From Conexibacter sp. (GTDB lineage Bacteria > Actinomycetota > Thermoleophilia > Solirubrobacterales > Solirubrobacteraceae): a stretch of 18,803 nt of DNA. The notes below the pieces were generated by a model that searched no databases, had not been told where the DNA came from, and saw only the letters and a program-made list of their open reading frames with translations. Positions 1 to 6,192 of the stretch are shown here, one piece after another; positions within the stretch are counted from its first letter, which is position 1, and every line of letters begins with the position of its first letter. The stretch covers positions 1 through 18,803 of the forward strand of contig JAOPZD010000426.1 in the NCBI GenBank assembly GCA_025964295.1. Reading direction: 5' to 3'. Position numbers and translations under genes: made by a program.

Positions 1-1
1 C

Positions 2-148
2 GACACGCCGTCGCCCGATCCAGCCCCCGCCGACCCGGCGCCGCCCGCCGACCCGGCACCGGCTCCCGACCCGCAGCCGACGCAGGCGCCCGACGGCGGC
101 GAGACGATCCTGCCGCCGGTCGCGGGGCCGACGACCGCCGCGGAATAG
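2..148 (+). CDS. C-terminal end of an unidentified Pro/Ala/Asp-rich protein (partial)
   Basis: An open frame enters from the left edge and ends at a TAG at 146-148. The 48 visible residues are almost entirely Pro, Ala and Asp with repeated DPAP/ADPAP-like units, then a less biased end (ETILPPVAG followed by a short tail). This is the composition of an extended linker or cell-wall-spanning tail, so no function can be assigned. A strong hairpin follows the stop within 3 nt, which supports this being a true gene end. The start lies outside the window. Confidence 0.5.
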   Translation, partial: DTPSPDPAPADPAPPADPAPAPDPQPTQAPDGGETILPPVAGPTTAAE

Positions 149-150
149 GA

Positions 151-174
151 CGAGCCGCGCGGTGGCGCGGCTCG
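151..174 (+). terminator. GC-rich hairpin after the first gene
   Basis: A perfect 10-bp stem (151-160 with 165-174) closes a GGTG loop and begins 2 nt after the TAG at 146-148. No T-tract follows, as is common for high-GC actinobacterial terminators. It lies between two convergent genes and could act on both. Confidence 0.5.
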
Positions 175-191
175 CGGATGAAGCACAGACG

Positions 192-210
192 GCGCGCCGC
201 TGAGGCGCGC
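192..210 (-). terminator. Hairpin after the PRC-barrel-like gene
   Basis: A 7-bp stem (192-198 with 204-210) with a GCTGA loop lies about 10 nt beyond the minus-strand stop at 221. It is a short terminator-like structure without a T-run. Confidence 0.35.
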
Positions 211-220
211 TCGGGGCCGG

Positions 221-613
221 CTAGAAGTCCGGCCGGAAGAACCGCGGCTCGGCGCCCTCGTCCTCCAGCGCCTCGGCGTAGTGCTCGCGCAGCGTGTCGG
301 TCTCGTCGCCGTCGAGGAGGACGTCGTCGCCCGCCTCGGGAGCGGTGCGGACCTGGTGGCGCGAGCAGGCGATGCGCAGGTAGCCGCTCCACCACTGCGC
401 GCCGCGCAGGGGGACGAGGCGGGTCCGCGCACCGAAGGTGCCGCAGTGCACCGTGCCCCACGCCTCTCCGTCGGGATCGATGTGGATCCCGTCGAGGCGC
501 CCGACGAGACCGAAGGTCCCGTCCAGCACGAACACGTCCCGCTTGGCTTGGCGCTGGTCGAGCATCGTGAGGATCGAGTACCCGGGCCTCCAGACGTTCA
601 CACCCCGAACCAC
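221..613 (-). CDS. PRC-barrel-like small protein
   Basis: A 130-aa protein from a GTG at 613; an ATG at 565 (residue 17) is an equally plausible start and neither has a clear Shine-Dalgarno. Seen: a beta-rich core beginning near FVLDGTFGLVGRLDG, a central ARTRLVPLRGA strand, and a tail with VRTAPEAGDDVLLDGDE then LREHYAEALE. This order (glycine-rich barrel, VPL strand, charged tail) resembles PRC-barrel proteins of soil actinobacteria, small domains linked to RNA processing, photosynthetic reaction centres or unknown roles. No signal peptide or membrane segment is visible. It is divergent from the tRNA-Val gene. The family call is from pattern resemblance; a specific function cannot be given. 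Confidence 0.6.
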   Translation of the reverse strand: MVRGVNVWRPGYSILTMLDQRQAKRDVFVLDGTFGLVGRLDGIHIDPDGEAWGTVHCGTFGARTRLVPLRGAQWWSGYLRIACSRHQVRTAPEAGDDVLLDGDETDTLREHYAEALEDEGAEPRFFRPDF

Positions 614-656
614 CGCAAGCCGGCCGGCGGGGTCCGCGCGCGCGTGCGAAGCCCCG

Positions 657-662
657 TAGCCT
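657..662 (+). promoter_or_regulatory. Candidate -10 box of tRNA-Val
   Basis: TAGCCT (TANNNT type) ends 12 nt before the first base of the tRNA, a spacing that fits a short precursor leader. No convincing -35 is visible 17 nt upstream. Confidence 0.35.
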
Positions 663-674
663 GTGGGGCCGCCC

Positions 675-748
675 GGGCGGTTAGCTCAGTTGGCCAGAGC
701 ACTCGCCTTACAAGCGAGGGGTCCTCGGTTCAAGTCCGAGACCGCCCA
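675..748 (+). tRNA. tRNA-Val (anticodon TAC)
   Basis: A 74-nt cloverleaf. The acceptor stem GGGCGGT pairs with ACCGCCC, the D arm is GCTC/GAGC, the anticodon stem CTCGC/GCGAG encloses CTTACAA with TAC at 709-711, and the T stem CTCGG/CCGAG encloses TTCAAGT. The discriminator is A748 and CCA is not encoded. Its 3' part, from 704 onward, is duplicated exactly at 2702-2748, so this gene appears to be the integration target of the following element and remains intact at its left junction. Confidence 0.96.
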
Positions 749-750
749 TC
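704..750 (+). repeat. 47-bp direct repeat, left copy (attL-like, within tRNA-Val)
   Basis: It is identical to 2702-2748. It spans the anticodon stem-loop, variable loop, T arm and 3' acceptor strand, plus two bases beyond the tRNA. The identity stops sharply on both sides (703 T versus C; 751 C versus G). This position is typical of tyrosine-recombinase attachment cores that rebuild the tRNA 3' end on integration. Confidence 0.85.
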
Positions 751-1245
751 CCCCGGATCGCCTGCAGCCACGGGGTCCGCCCGACTCAGGCCGCGTGGCG
801 CTCCTCGACCGGATCTGGCACTGGGAGCGGCGCCGGCGCCTCCAGTGCCGGTGTGAGCCTCCAGAGGACTCGAGTCGGAGACGCGTCGGGCCTGGCCGCC
901 CGGCGCGCTCGCGTTCTGGGGCAGAGCATCACGAACGAGGGTCCCGGCCTGGCGAACCAGAGCGCTAACGCTGACATCGCGCTCGGGTGGAGGTAGGAGG
1001 TGCGGGGCATGGCGTGAGGCAATGTCAGCACCACACCCGGACGGATCCTTGTTGTAGGTCTACCCCCCTTCGGTCACCGGGGCTGGTCACCGTGGCGCAG
1101 TGACCGAGGGTGGTGGCACCTCCCGGAGCGAGTGCCACCACGGCAACTGCAGCCGCGCCGAACGTCGCAGAGCGCCGGCGCGCCGGCGGCTCCGACCCCT
1201 CGCGCTGGGAGGCGAGCGGTCGCGTCGCCCTAAGCTACGCGTCCC
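749..1245. other. Gene-poor left part of the element, with repeats
   Basis: No convincing gene is seen in these 497 bases. Notable features lie towards the ATPase start: GGTCAC at 1072-1077 and 1085-1090 with its inverse GTGACC at 1100-1105; a 10-bp inverted repeat (1110-1119 with 1132-1141, 12-nt loop); and a 14-bp perfect palindrome GCCGGCGCGCCGGC at 1174-1187. A plus-strand frame open to a TAG at 994-996 ends in a protein-like stretch (RVLGQSITNEGPG) but lacks a credible start and is not called. The region could be a regulatory leader, a recombinase-binding arm region or a structured RNA. Confidence 0.4.
1231..1236 (+). promoter_or_regulatory. Candidate -10 box for a leaderless ATPase transcript
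   Basis: TAAGCT (TANNNT) ends 9 nt before the ATG at 1246. There is no Shine-Dalgarno at usable distance; GGGAGG at 1207-1212 is more than 30 nt away. Transcription would start close to the ATG, giving a leaderless message. Confidence 0.4.
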
Positions 1246-2550
1246 ATGTCTTCGTTACGCCTCGGGCAGGTCTTCGTTCCGGGCGGGTTGCCCAGCGTCA
1301 CGTACAACCCGCGAGAGTCGCTGCACCTGGAGGAGCACGTGGGCGACTACCTGGACGAGCGCCACAAGATCCTCTCGCTCTCCGGTCCAACGAAGTCCGG
1401 CAAGACGGTGCTGCTGCGGCGCGTTGTCACCAACGGCATCTGGGTGTCTGGGGGCTCCGTCACCACCGCGACCGAGTTCTGGGACGCGGTGATCGATCGC
1501 ATGGGTCTCTACACCGACGAGGAGGCCGAGACCACGAAGAGCCAGGGGACCGACCTCGCCGCTGGCGTGAACGCCAGCGTCGGCATCCCCAACGTCGTCC
1601 AGGTCGGCGGGAGCGTGGACGAGAGCGAGACCGCAGCGACCGGGCGGCGGTACCAGCAGGGGCGCCAGCGCTCGGCGCTCAACGTGGCGGCCGCGGAACT
1701 TCGCAAGGGTGACGTGACCCTCGTCGTCGATGACTTCCACTACTTGGACCCGAATGTCCAACTCTCGATCGTGCGTGCCCTCAAGGATCTGGTCTTCGAC
1801 GGCGTCGCCGTGATCTTCGCCTCTGTGCCTCATCGGGCGTTCGACGCCGTGCGCGTCGAGAAGGAGATGACCGGGCGCGTCGAGCAGATCCAGATCGCCT
1901 TCTGGTCACACGACGAACTGGAGCGCATCGCGACCCGGGGCTTCGACGTCCTCAACGTCGAGGCATCGCCAGAGATCCGCCACCGCCTGGCCGACGAGAG
2001 CTTCCGCAGTCCCCACCTGATGCAGGACTTCTGCCTCCAGCTCTGCAAGGTCAACGGGATTCGCGAGCAGGTCGAAGGTGAGCCCGGCAAGATCAACGCT
2101 CCCGACGATTGGGACGCGTTCTTCCGCGGCCGCGCGAGCGTCGCGTCGAAGACAGCGTTCGACCTGCTGGCCACGGGACCCCGGCAGCGCACGGACCGCA
2201 TCCAGCGCGTCCTGAAGAGCGGGCGGACCACCGACATCTATGGGGCCGTGCTCGCGGCGATCGCTGCCACGGGTCCGCTCACAGAGCTGACCTACACGGA
2301 TCTCCGCGCCTCGCTGCGCGATGTCCTGGAGAGCGAGCCGCCCCAGCGTCACGAGGTCACGCGTGTCCTTGAGGAGATGTCCAAGATCGCGCGCGACAAG
2401 ATCGAGGGTGAGCCGGTCGTGGACTACGACGAGGAGCTGAGCACCCTCTACATCTCGGACCCGTTCTTCGCCTACTTCCTGCGCTGGGGCATCAACGGTC
2501 TGGGCGACGACGACGACGCGTCGCCGCCGGCCGCCTCCGGCGCGGCCTGA
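1246..2550 (+). CDS. P-loop ATPase, STAND/Cdc6-like, with C-terminal winged-helix-like region
   Basis: A 434-aa cytosolic protein. Seen: Walker A GPTKSGKT at 47-54; Walker B VTLVVDDFHYL at 157-167 with the acidic pair D162/D163; a sensor-1-like strand VIFASVPHR at 189-197; a lid region at 220-265 with a sensor-2-like RSPHL. Residues 330-412 look like a winged helix ending in LYISDPFFAYFLRW, a phrase reminiscent of archaeal-type STAND ATPases. The end is an acidic DDDD and Ala/Ser/Pro tail. Residues about 92-150 form an insertion rich in Gly, Ser and Val between Walker A and B. Such ATPases act as nucleotide-driven switches in immunity, regulation or replication control. As the only gene of a tRNA-borne element, a role in phage defence or element maintenance is plausible but inferred. 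No effector domain, signal peptide or membrane segment is visible, so partners or a new mechanism would be needed. I do not recognise the specific family. Confidence 0.85.
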   Translation: MSSLRLGQVFVPGGLPSVTYNPRESLHLEEHVGDYLDERHKILSLSGPTKSGKTVLLRRVVTNGIWVSGGSVTTATEFWDAVIDRMGLYTDEEAETTKSQGTDLAAGVNASVGIPNVVQVGGSVDESETAATGRRYQQGRQRSALNVAAAELRKGDVTLVVDDFHYLDPNVQLSIVRALKDLVFDGVAVIFASVPHRAFDAVRVEKEMTGRVEQIQIAFWSHDELERIATRGFDVLNVEASPEIRHRLADESFRSPHLMQDFCLQLCKVNGIREQVEGEPGKINAPDDWDAFFRGRASVASKTAFDLLATGPRQRTDRIQRVLKSGRTTDIYGAVLAAIAATGPLTELTYTDLRASLRDVLESEPPQRHEVTRVLEEMSKIARDKIEGEPVVDYDEELSTLYISDPFFAYFLRWGINGLGDDDDASPPAASGAA

Positions 2551-2608
2551 CGGGTCGACGCGCAGGCTGGCACCAGTGCCGCCGATCGGCGCATGTCGCG
2601 GCCGATCG

Positions 2609-2623
2609 GGACCCATCGGGTCC
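2609..2623 (+). terminator. Short hairpin downstream of the ATPase
   Basis: GGACCC (2609-2614) and GGGTCC (2618-2623) form a 6-bp stem with an ATC loop about 60 nt beyond the ATPase stop. There is no T-run, so this is a weak candidate. Confidence 0.25.
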
Positions 2624-2641
2624 GTCCGCTGTCGGATGGAC

Positions 2642-2692
2642 GCGGCGCACGAACCATCCAATTTGCAGGCATTTCGATAGTTCGTGCGCCGC
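2642..2692. repeat. 13-bp perfect inverted repeat next to the right junction
   Basis: GCGGCGCACGAAC (2642-2654) is the exact reverse complement of 2680-2692. A 25-nt AT-richer spacer separates the arms, and the right arm ends 9 bp before the 47-bp repeat. It may be a recombinase or excisionase binding site, or a stem-loop at the end of the ATPase transcript. Confidence 0.6.
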
Positions 2693-2701
2693 TCACATGG
2701 C

Positions 2702-2748
2702 CGCCTTACAAGCGAGGGGTCCTCGGTTCAAGTCCGAGACCGCCCATC
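2702..2748 (+). repeat. 47-bp direct repeat, right copy (attR-like, tRNA-Val 3' fragment)
   Basis: An exact copy of 704-750 without the 5' half of the tRNA: no acceptor 5' strand or D arm precedes it. It is therefore a displaced tRNA 3' end and not a second tRNA gene. It marks the right end of the element. Confidence 0.85.
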
Positions 2749-2996
2749 GGCGAAGACCCTAGAGCGGGATTTTCGTCGTTCGGAGTGGTCGGCGCTCGCA
2801 TGCTGCAGTTGCAGTTGGAGGCGCCGCACCTCCGGCGCCCCAGCCCGACGTGAAGTTTGAGATCGACCTCACATCGCTCGCCGAACGCCTCGTCTACGCC
2901 GTCGAGGTCTGACCTGGGATTCGCGGCGCTGCCGATCCTGGCGCCGATCGACGGCCATCTTCAGCACCCGATCGACCGCGACGCCGCGCGCCGCGG
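2749..2996. other. Region between the element and the hydrolase; possible gene remnant
   Basis: No intact gene is seen. A plus-strand frame open from 2763 to a TGA at 2910-2912 ends in a protein-like stretch (PQPDVKFEIDLTSLAERL, then a short tail), from a possible GTG at 2850. It could be the eroded end of a gene that once lay downstream of tRNA-Val. A 6-bp GC stem at 2983-2997 (loop 2989-2991) touches the hydrolase stop. Confidence 0.3.
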
Positions 2997-5045
2997 CTAG
3001 CTGGTCGGCAACGCGGCTCCGCCGAAGATCGGCTGGTCGTGCCACGAGCTCCCGCTGAGCCAGGCGTCGTAAAGGTCGCCGTTGCTGCGGACGTAGAACA
3101 CGTGGAGGTCGTTGGTCTTGTCGCGGTTGACCGGTGATGGGGTCCCTGCGGTCGGGCCGGCGATGGTCGCGTCCGCCCAGCCGTTGGTGGCGGCGTTCAT
3201 CCACATGTCGTGGAGGTAGCCGTCAGTGCTCTTGTAGAAGGCGTGCAGATCACCGGTCGGGCCGCGGTAGATCGGCGCGATCTTCCCGGCCGGCGTTCCG
3301 CCGAGCGCCCAGTTGGCCCACGAGCCACCGCTGAGCACGGCGTCGTCCATCGCGCCGTCGGTGGCCCGGTAGAACACGTGGATGTCACCGTTGTCCCAGC
3401 GGTACATCGGTGCCGGGTCGCCCGCCCCTCCGATGTAGGAGTCCGTCCAGGTGCTACCGGAGAGCCAGAGGTCGTAGATCGCTCCGTTGACGTTGCGGTA
3501 GAAGACGTGGAGCTGCCCGTTGCTGGGCCGGTCGACGACGGCGGGGTCGCCGGCGGCGTCGCCGCCCACGAGCTGGTCGTGCCACGTGGTCCCGCTCAGC
3601 CATGCGTCGTGCAGGTGGCCATCCGAGGCTCGGTAGAACGCGTGGACGTCGCCGTTGAGGTTGCGTTCGACGGCCGACGGCGGTCCGATGGCCGGCCCAC
3701 CCACCGTGCTGTCGGCCCATCCGTTGGTCACATGGTTGAGCCACGTCACGTGGATCATCGAGTCGCTCCCGCGGTAGAACGACATGACGTCGCCGTTGGA
3801 CCGGTGGATGGCCGACGGCGGCCCTACGGCGTTGGTTCCCGGGAAGGTGTCGTGTACCCAGCTGTTGGGGAGGTTGGAGTCCATGTGGGCGAGCGCGAGG
3901 ACGCCGCCGGCCTCCGGGTAGAACATGTTCACGCCATCGACGTTCTCGCGGTAGACCGCCGCGTTGGACGTCTGGCCCTCCGGCGGGCAGCCGTGGTTGG
4001 ACGCCACGCCGACCTTGTTCAAGCACCAGTCGTTCATGTCGGTCACGCCGTCGCCGTCGGCGTCGGCGTTGGACGGCGGCGGGCAGCCGTGCGACCACGC
4101 GGGACCCGGCGCGGTCGGGCAAAGGTCGGAGTCGCCCGCCGAGTTGCGCGCCGGGGCGTCGGGCACGCCGTCGCCGTCGGCGTCTGGCTGCCACACGCGG
4201 ACGGAGTCGACCAGCAGTTCTTTGCTCGCCAGCATGGTCAACCCGGTCAGGTTGATGATGTCCATCACCAGGAAGTGCTCGCTCGCCGTCGAGTGGACGC
4301 CGAGCCGCCCGTCGCCGACCTTCAGCCCGTCGTAGTAGAACGCCACGCCGCTGGGCGTCCACAGCGCCCCGTAGGTGTGGAAGCTGGTGGTCATGGGTGC
4401 GCCAGGCACGCAGCCGGCGGGCGGAGCGTCGAACGCGGGCGTCCCGGGGTCGGTGACGGTGCCGTGCGTGTTCCAACACGCTTGGCCGTGATAGCCCTCG
4501 ATGGTGTCGATCTCGAAATCGTGGACGTCCGGCATACTCCACAGCTGCGGGGTCGCCCCGATGCACGTCGAGGGGCCGCCGCACCCTCCAGTGCCCGCGG
4601 GCACTTGGGCGTTCCACTCGACGTAGCCATAGTTGTAGGAGAAGCCGCTGTGGCCGGATACGCCGTCGGCGGTGCTCGACTGCACCAGCGCGCCGGTTTC
4701 GGTCGCGGTCGTCGCCGAGCCGCACGCGCTGTTGGGCAACGTCAGCTTGAGCCGCAGGAGCCCGTCCCCGAGCTGCGAGACGTTGCTTCGCGCCACGCAC
4801 CGGTCGGACATCGGCCCGGTGGTCTCGGCGCCGCTCAGCCACCCCGGCGTCTAGACGGAGGTGTTGAGGCCGGGACCGCTGAACTCGTCTCCGAACACCT
4901 GCGTCACCGTGCCCGCGGCGGTCGGAGGCGCGGCCGACGCGACCGGCGTGTCCCCTGGAAGGATCGCCACCAGCGCCGCGGCAGTGAGCACGACGAATCG
5001 ACACAGCGCGCCACCCCGGCGCTGGCTTACAACGACCCCATCCAT
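2997..5045 (-). pseudogene. Secreted GH16 glycoside hydrolase with seven-repeat propeller, interrupted by an in-frame TAG
   Basis: The reconstructed product is 682 aa from an ATG at 5045 with AGAAGGA at good spacing. Residues 1-38 are a signal peptide (hydrophobic core, VASA before AP). The GH16 domain begins at FGDEFSGPGLNTSV. The next codon is TAG (4853-4851), and the same frame continues TPGWLSGAETTGP through the rest of the gene. Homologous GH16 proteins usually have Trp here (NTSxW), so TGG to TAG by one base change explains the stop. The catalytic signature EIDTIEG (E178, D180, E183, counting the TAG as residue 65) is intact. Two thrombospondin-3-like calcium repeats (DADGDGV) follow near 287-336, then seven repeats of about 45 aa (NGDxHxFYRxxDGxLxDxWLSG type) as expected for a seven-bladed lectin-like propeller. 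The likely substrates are beta-1,3- or mixed-linkage glucans or related polysaccharides, outside the cell. Without readthrough only 64 residues are made; the downstream 604-aa frame lacks the export signal. It could also be a base-calling error. Confidence 0.85.
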
Positions 5046-5106
5046 GGCAATCCTTCTGGGTTCTCGTGGACCGACCGCAGGCCCGGCTCCTCCGGGCGCG
5101 ATCGAC

Positions 5107-5135
5107 AAGAAACCTCAAGAAGTGAAGGATGTCAA
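5107..5135 (-). promoter_or_regulatory. Candidate promoter of the GH16 gene
   Basis: On the minus strand a perfect TTGACA (5135-5130) is followed after 17 nt by TTTCTT (5112-5107), about 60 nt upstream of the ATG at 5045. The -35 is excellent and the -10 weak (three of six matches). Confidence 0.35.
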
Positions 5136-5197
5136 GCGATCGAGAGCCTGAGAGCGTCGAAGTCCGGACCGGATGGACGGATGGCGGGTTGCGAGCG

Positions 5198-5209
5198 GCA
5201 CACGTGTGC
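5198..5209. promoter_or_regulatory. 12-bp palindrome, possible operator
   Basis: GCACACGTGTGC reads identically on both strands and has a CACGTG core. It sits between the divergent GH16 and sigma genes, about 150 nt from the former and 180 nt from the latter. Confidence 0.3.
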
Positions 5210-5388
5210 TCGGCAAGCGGACGATCATCAAGGTGAAGGACATGTGCGCGGGCCGCGGGTGGTGGCTTGAGGCATCGTCGCATCCGGCCGCCGCCGCCTC
5301 CCCGCCGGCGGGCACTGCGCCAAGCCTCATCACCGGCCACGCGCCACGCTGCGTTTGCCCGCGGCGCGCCCCGGAGAGTCTGCGAGAG

Positions 5389-6192
5389 ATGACCGTCAGC
5401 GCCCCGCCGGGGCTGCTGGCCCAGACACAGGACTCGCGGCCGAACATCTCGGGCGGCCAACGGGACGCCGAGATGCTGCGCCGGTATGCCCGAACCCGCG
5501 ACCCTCAGCTGCGCGAGCAGCTCGTGCACCGCTACCTGCCGCTCGCGCGGTACGCCGCGAGCAAGTACCGCCGCGGCAGCGAGCCGCTCGACGACCTCGT
5601 CCAGGTCGCGAGCGTCGGCCTCCTCAAGGCGATCGATCGCTTCGACCCGTTCCGCGGCGCCGCGTTCTCCAGCTACGCCCTGCCGACGATGTCGGGCGAG
5701 CTGCGCCGCCACTTCCGCGACCGCAGCTGGATGGTGCGCCCGCCGCGCGACCTGCAGGAGCAGGCGATCGCCGTCGAGCGCGCCGTCGAGACGCTCGGCC
5801 GCGAGCTGGGCCGCTCGCCGACCGTCGACGAGCTCGCCGCGCGTGTCGGCATCGACGCCGAGGCCGTGCTCGACGCCCGCGAGGCGCTGAGCGCCCGGAT
5901 GTCGACGTCGCTGTCGGCCCCCGTGCGCGGCAGCGACGACGACGACCTCGACGTCGGCTCGCGCCTCGGCGCCGAGGACGACGGCTTCGTCCACGCCGAG
6001 CACCGCGCGACGCTCACGACGCTGAGCCGCGCGCTCACCGCCCGCGAGCGCGAGGTCGTCCGCCTGCGCTTCGAGGAGGACCTGACCCAGGCCGAGATCG
6101 GCAAGCTCGTCGGCCTGAGCCAGATGCACGTCTCGCGCGTCCTGCGCACGGCGGTCGACAAGCTGCGCGCCGCCGCCGCGCGGCCGGACTAG
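5389..6192 (+). CDS. RNA polymerase sigma factor, SigB/SigF/SigG family
   Basis: 267 aa from the ATG at 5389, chosen because family-like sequence begins only after it; GGAG at 5372-5375 is a distant Shine-Dalgarno. Seen: region 2 at 45-115 (LVHRYLPLARYAASKY, DDLVQVASVGLLKAIDRFDP, then the RxHFRDRSW segment that contacts the -10), region 3 at 120-180 (LGRELGRSPTVDELA), and region 4 at 214-262 with the helix-turn-helix LTQAEIGKLVGLSQMHVSR reading the -35. Length and order match group-3 stress sigma factors such as SigF and SigB. These are normally held by an RsbW-like anti-sigma kinase, but none is adjacent. Its stop overlaps the stop of the convergent methyltransferase in the shared tetramer CTAG. 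An acidic linker (SDDDDLD, 182-188) joins regions 3 and 4. Confidence 0.92.
   Translation: MTVSAPPGLLAQTQDSRPNISGGQRDAEMLRRYARTRDPQLREQLVHRYLPLARYAASKYRRGSEPLDDLVQVASVGLLKAIDRFDPFRGAAFSSYALPTMSGELRRHFRDRSWMVRPPRDLQEQAIAVERAVETLGRELGRSPTVDELAARVGIDAEAVLDAREALSARMSTSLSAPVRGSDDDDLDVGSRLGAEDDGFVHAEHRATLTTLSRALTAREREVVRLRFEEDLTQAEIGKLVGLSQMHVSRVLRTAVDKLRAAAARPD

Larger units (their letters stand above)
2551..2701. other. Right part of the element, no gene
   Basis: No gene is supported here. It holds a GCCGATCGGC palindrome at 2581-2590 with a related copy at 2601-2610, a terminator-like hairpin at 2609-2623 and a 13-bp inverted repeat at 2642-2692. The stretch from about 2650 to 2685 is noticeably less GC-rich than its surroundings. 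Confidence 0.5.
704..2748 (+). mobile_element. Small tRNA-Val-borne integrated element carrying one ATPase gene
   Basis: It is bounded by two exact 47-bp copies of the tRNA-Val 3' end, with the intact tRNA on the left and a displaced fragment on the right, the classic footprint of site-specific integration. The interior is about 2.0 kb. Its only convincing gene is the ATPase at 1246-2550. No integrase, excisionase or transposase is recognisable, so the element is either a deletion remnant, mobilised in trans, or a satellite-like cargo unit. It also contains repeat motifs near 1071-1187 and a 13-bp inverted repeat just inside the right junction. Boundaries are seen directly; mobility is inferred. 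Confidence 0.7.
5046..5388. other. Divergent regulatory region between the GH16 gene and the sigma factor
   Basis: These 343 bases hold no supported gene. They contain the candidate GH16 promoter and a 12-bp perfect palindrome GCACACGTGTGC at 5198-5209, a likely protein-binding site. A good ribosome-binding sequence (AAGGTGAAGG) lies before an ATG at 5242 in frame with the sigma factor, but the 49 residues it would add look non-coding (Cys/Trp/Pro-rich, unlike sigma factors). Confidence 0.45.

Noticed and set aside
663..968. Plus-strand frame through tRNA-Val beginning with a QLARALALQARGPRFKS-like peptide
   Set aside because: This peptide is the translation of the tRNA itself, a known type of spurious protein; the rest is Arg/Pro-rich and unlike any family.
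853..996. Plus frame ending RVLGQSITNEGPG and onward, considered as an integrase C-terminal remnant
   Set aside because: No start, no catalytic residues and no room for the rest of an integrase to its left; the resemblance is too vague to annotate.
2702..2748. Second tRNA-Val gene
   Set aside because: Only the 3' portion is present; no 5' acceptor strand or D arm precedes it, so it cannot form a tRNA.
3000..4000. Repeats in the hydrolase considered as a DNA repeat array or CRISPR
   Set aside because: The repeats are at protein level (about 45 aa propeller blades) and diverged in DNA; there are no constant repeats with spacers.
5173..5388. N-terminal extension of the sigma factor from an upstream ATG
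   Set aside because: The 72 extra residues are Cys/Trp/Pro-rich and unlike sigma factors; conserved sequence begins after the ATG at 5389.
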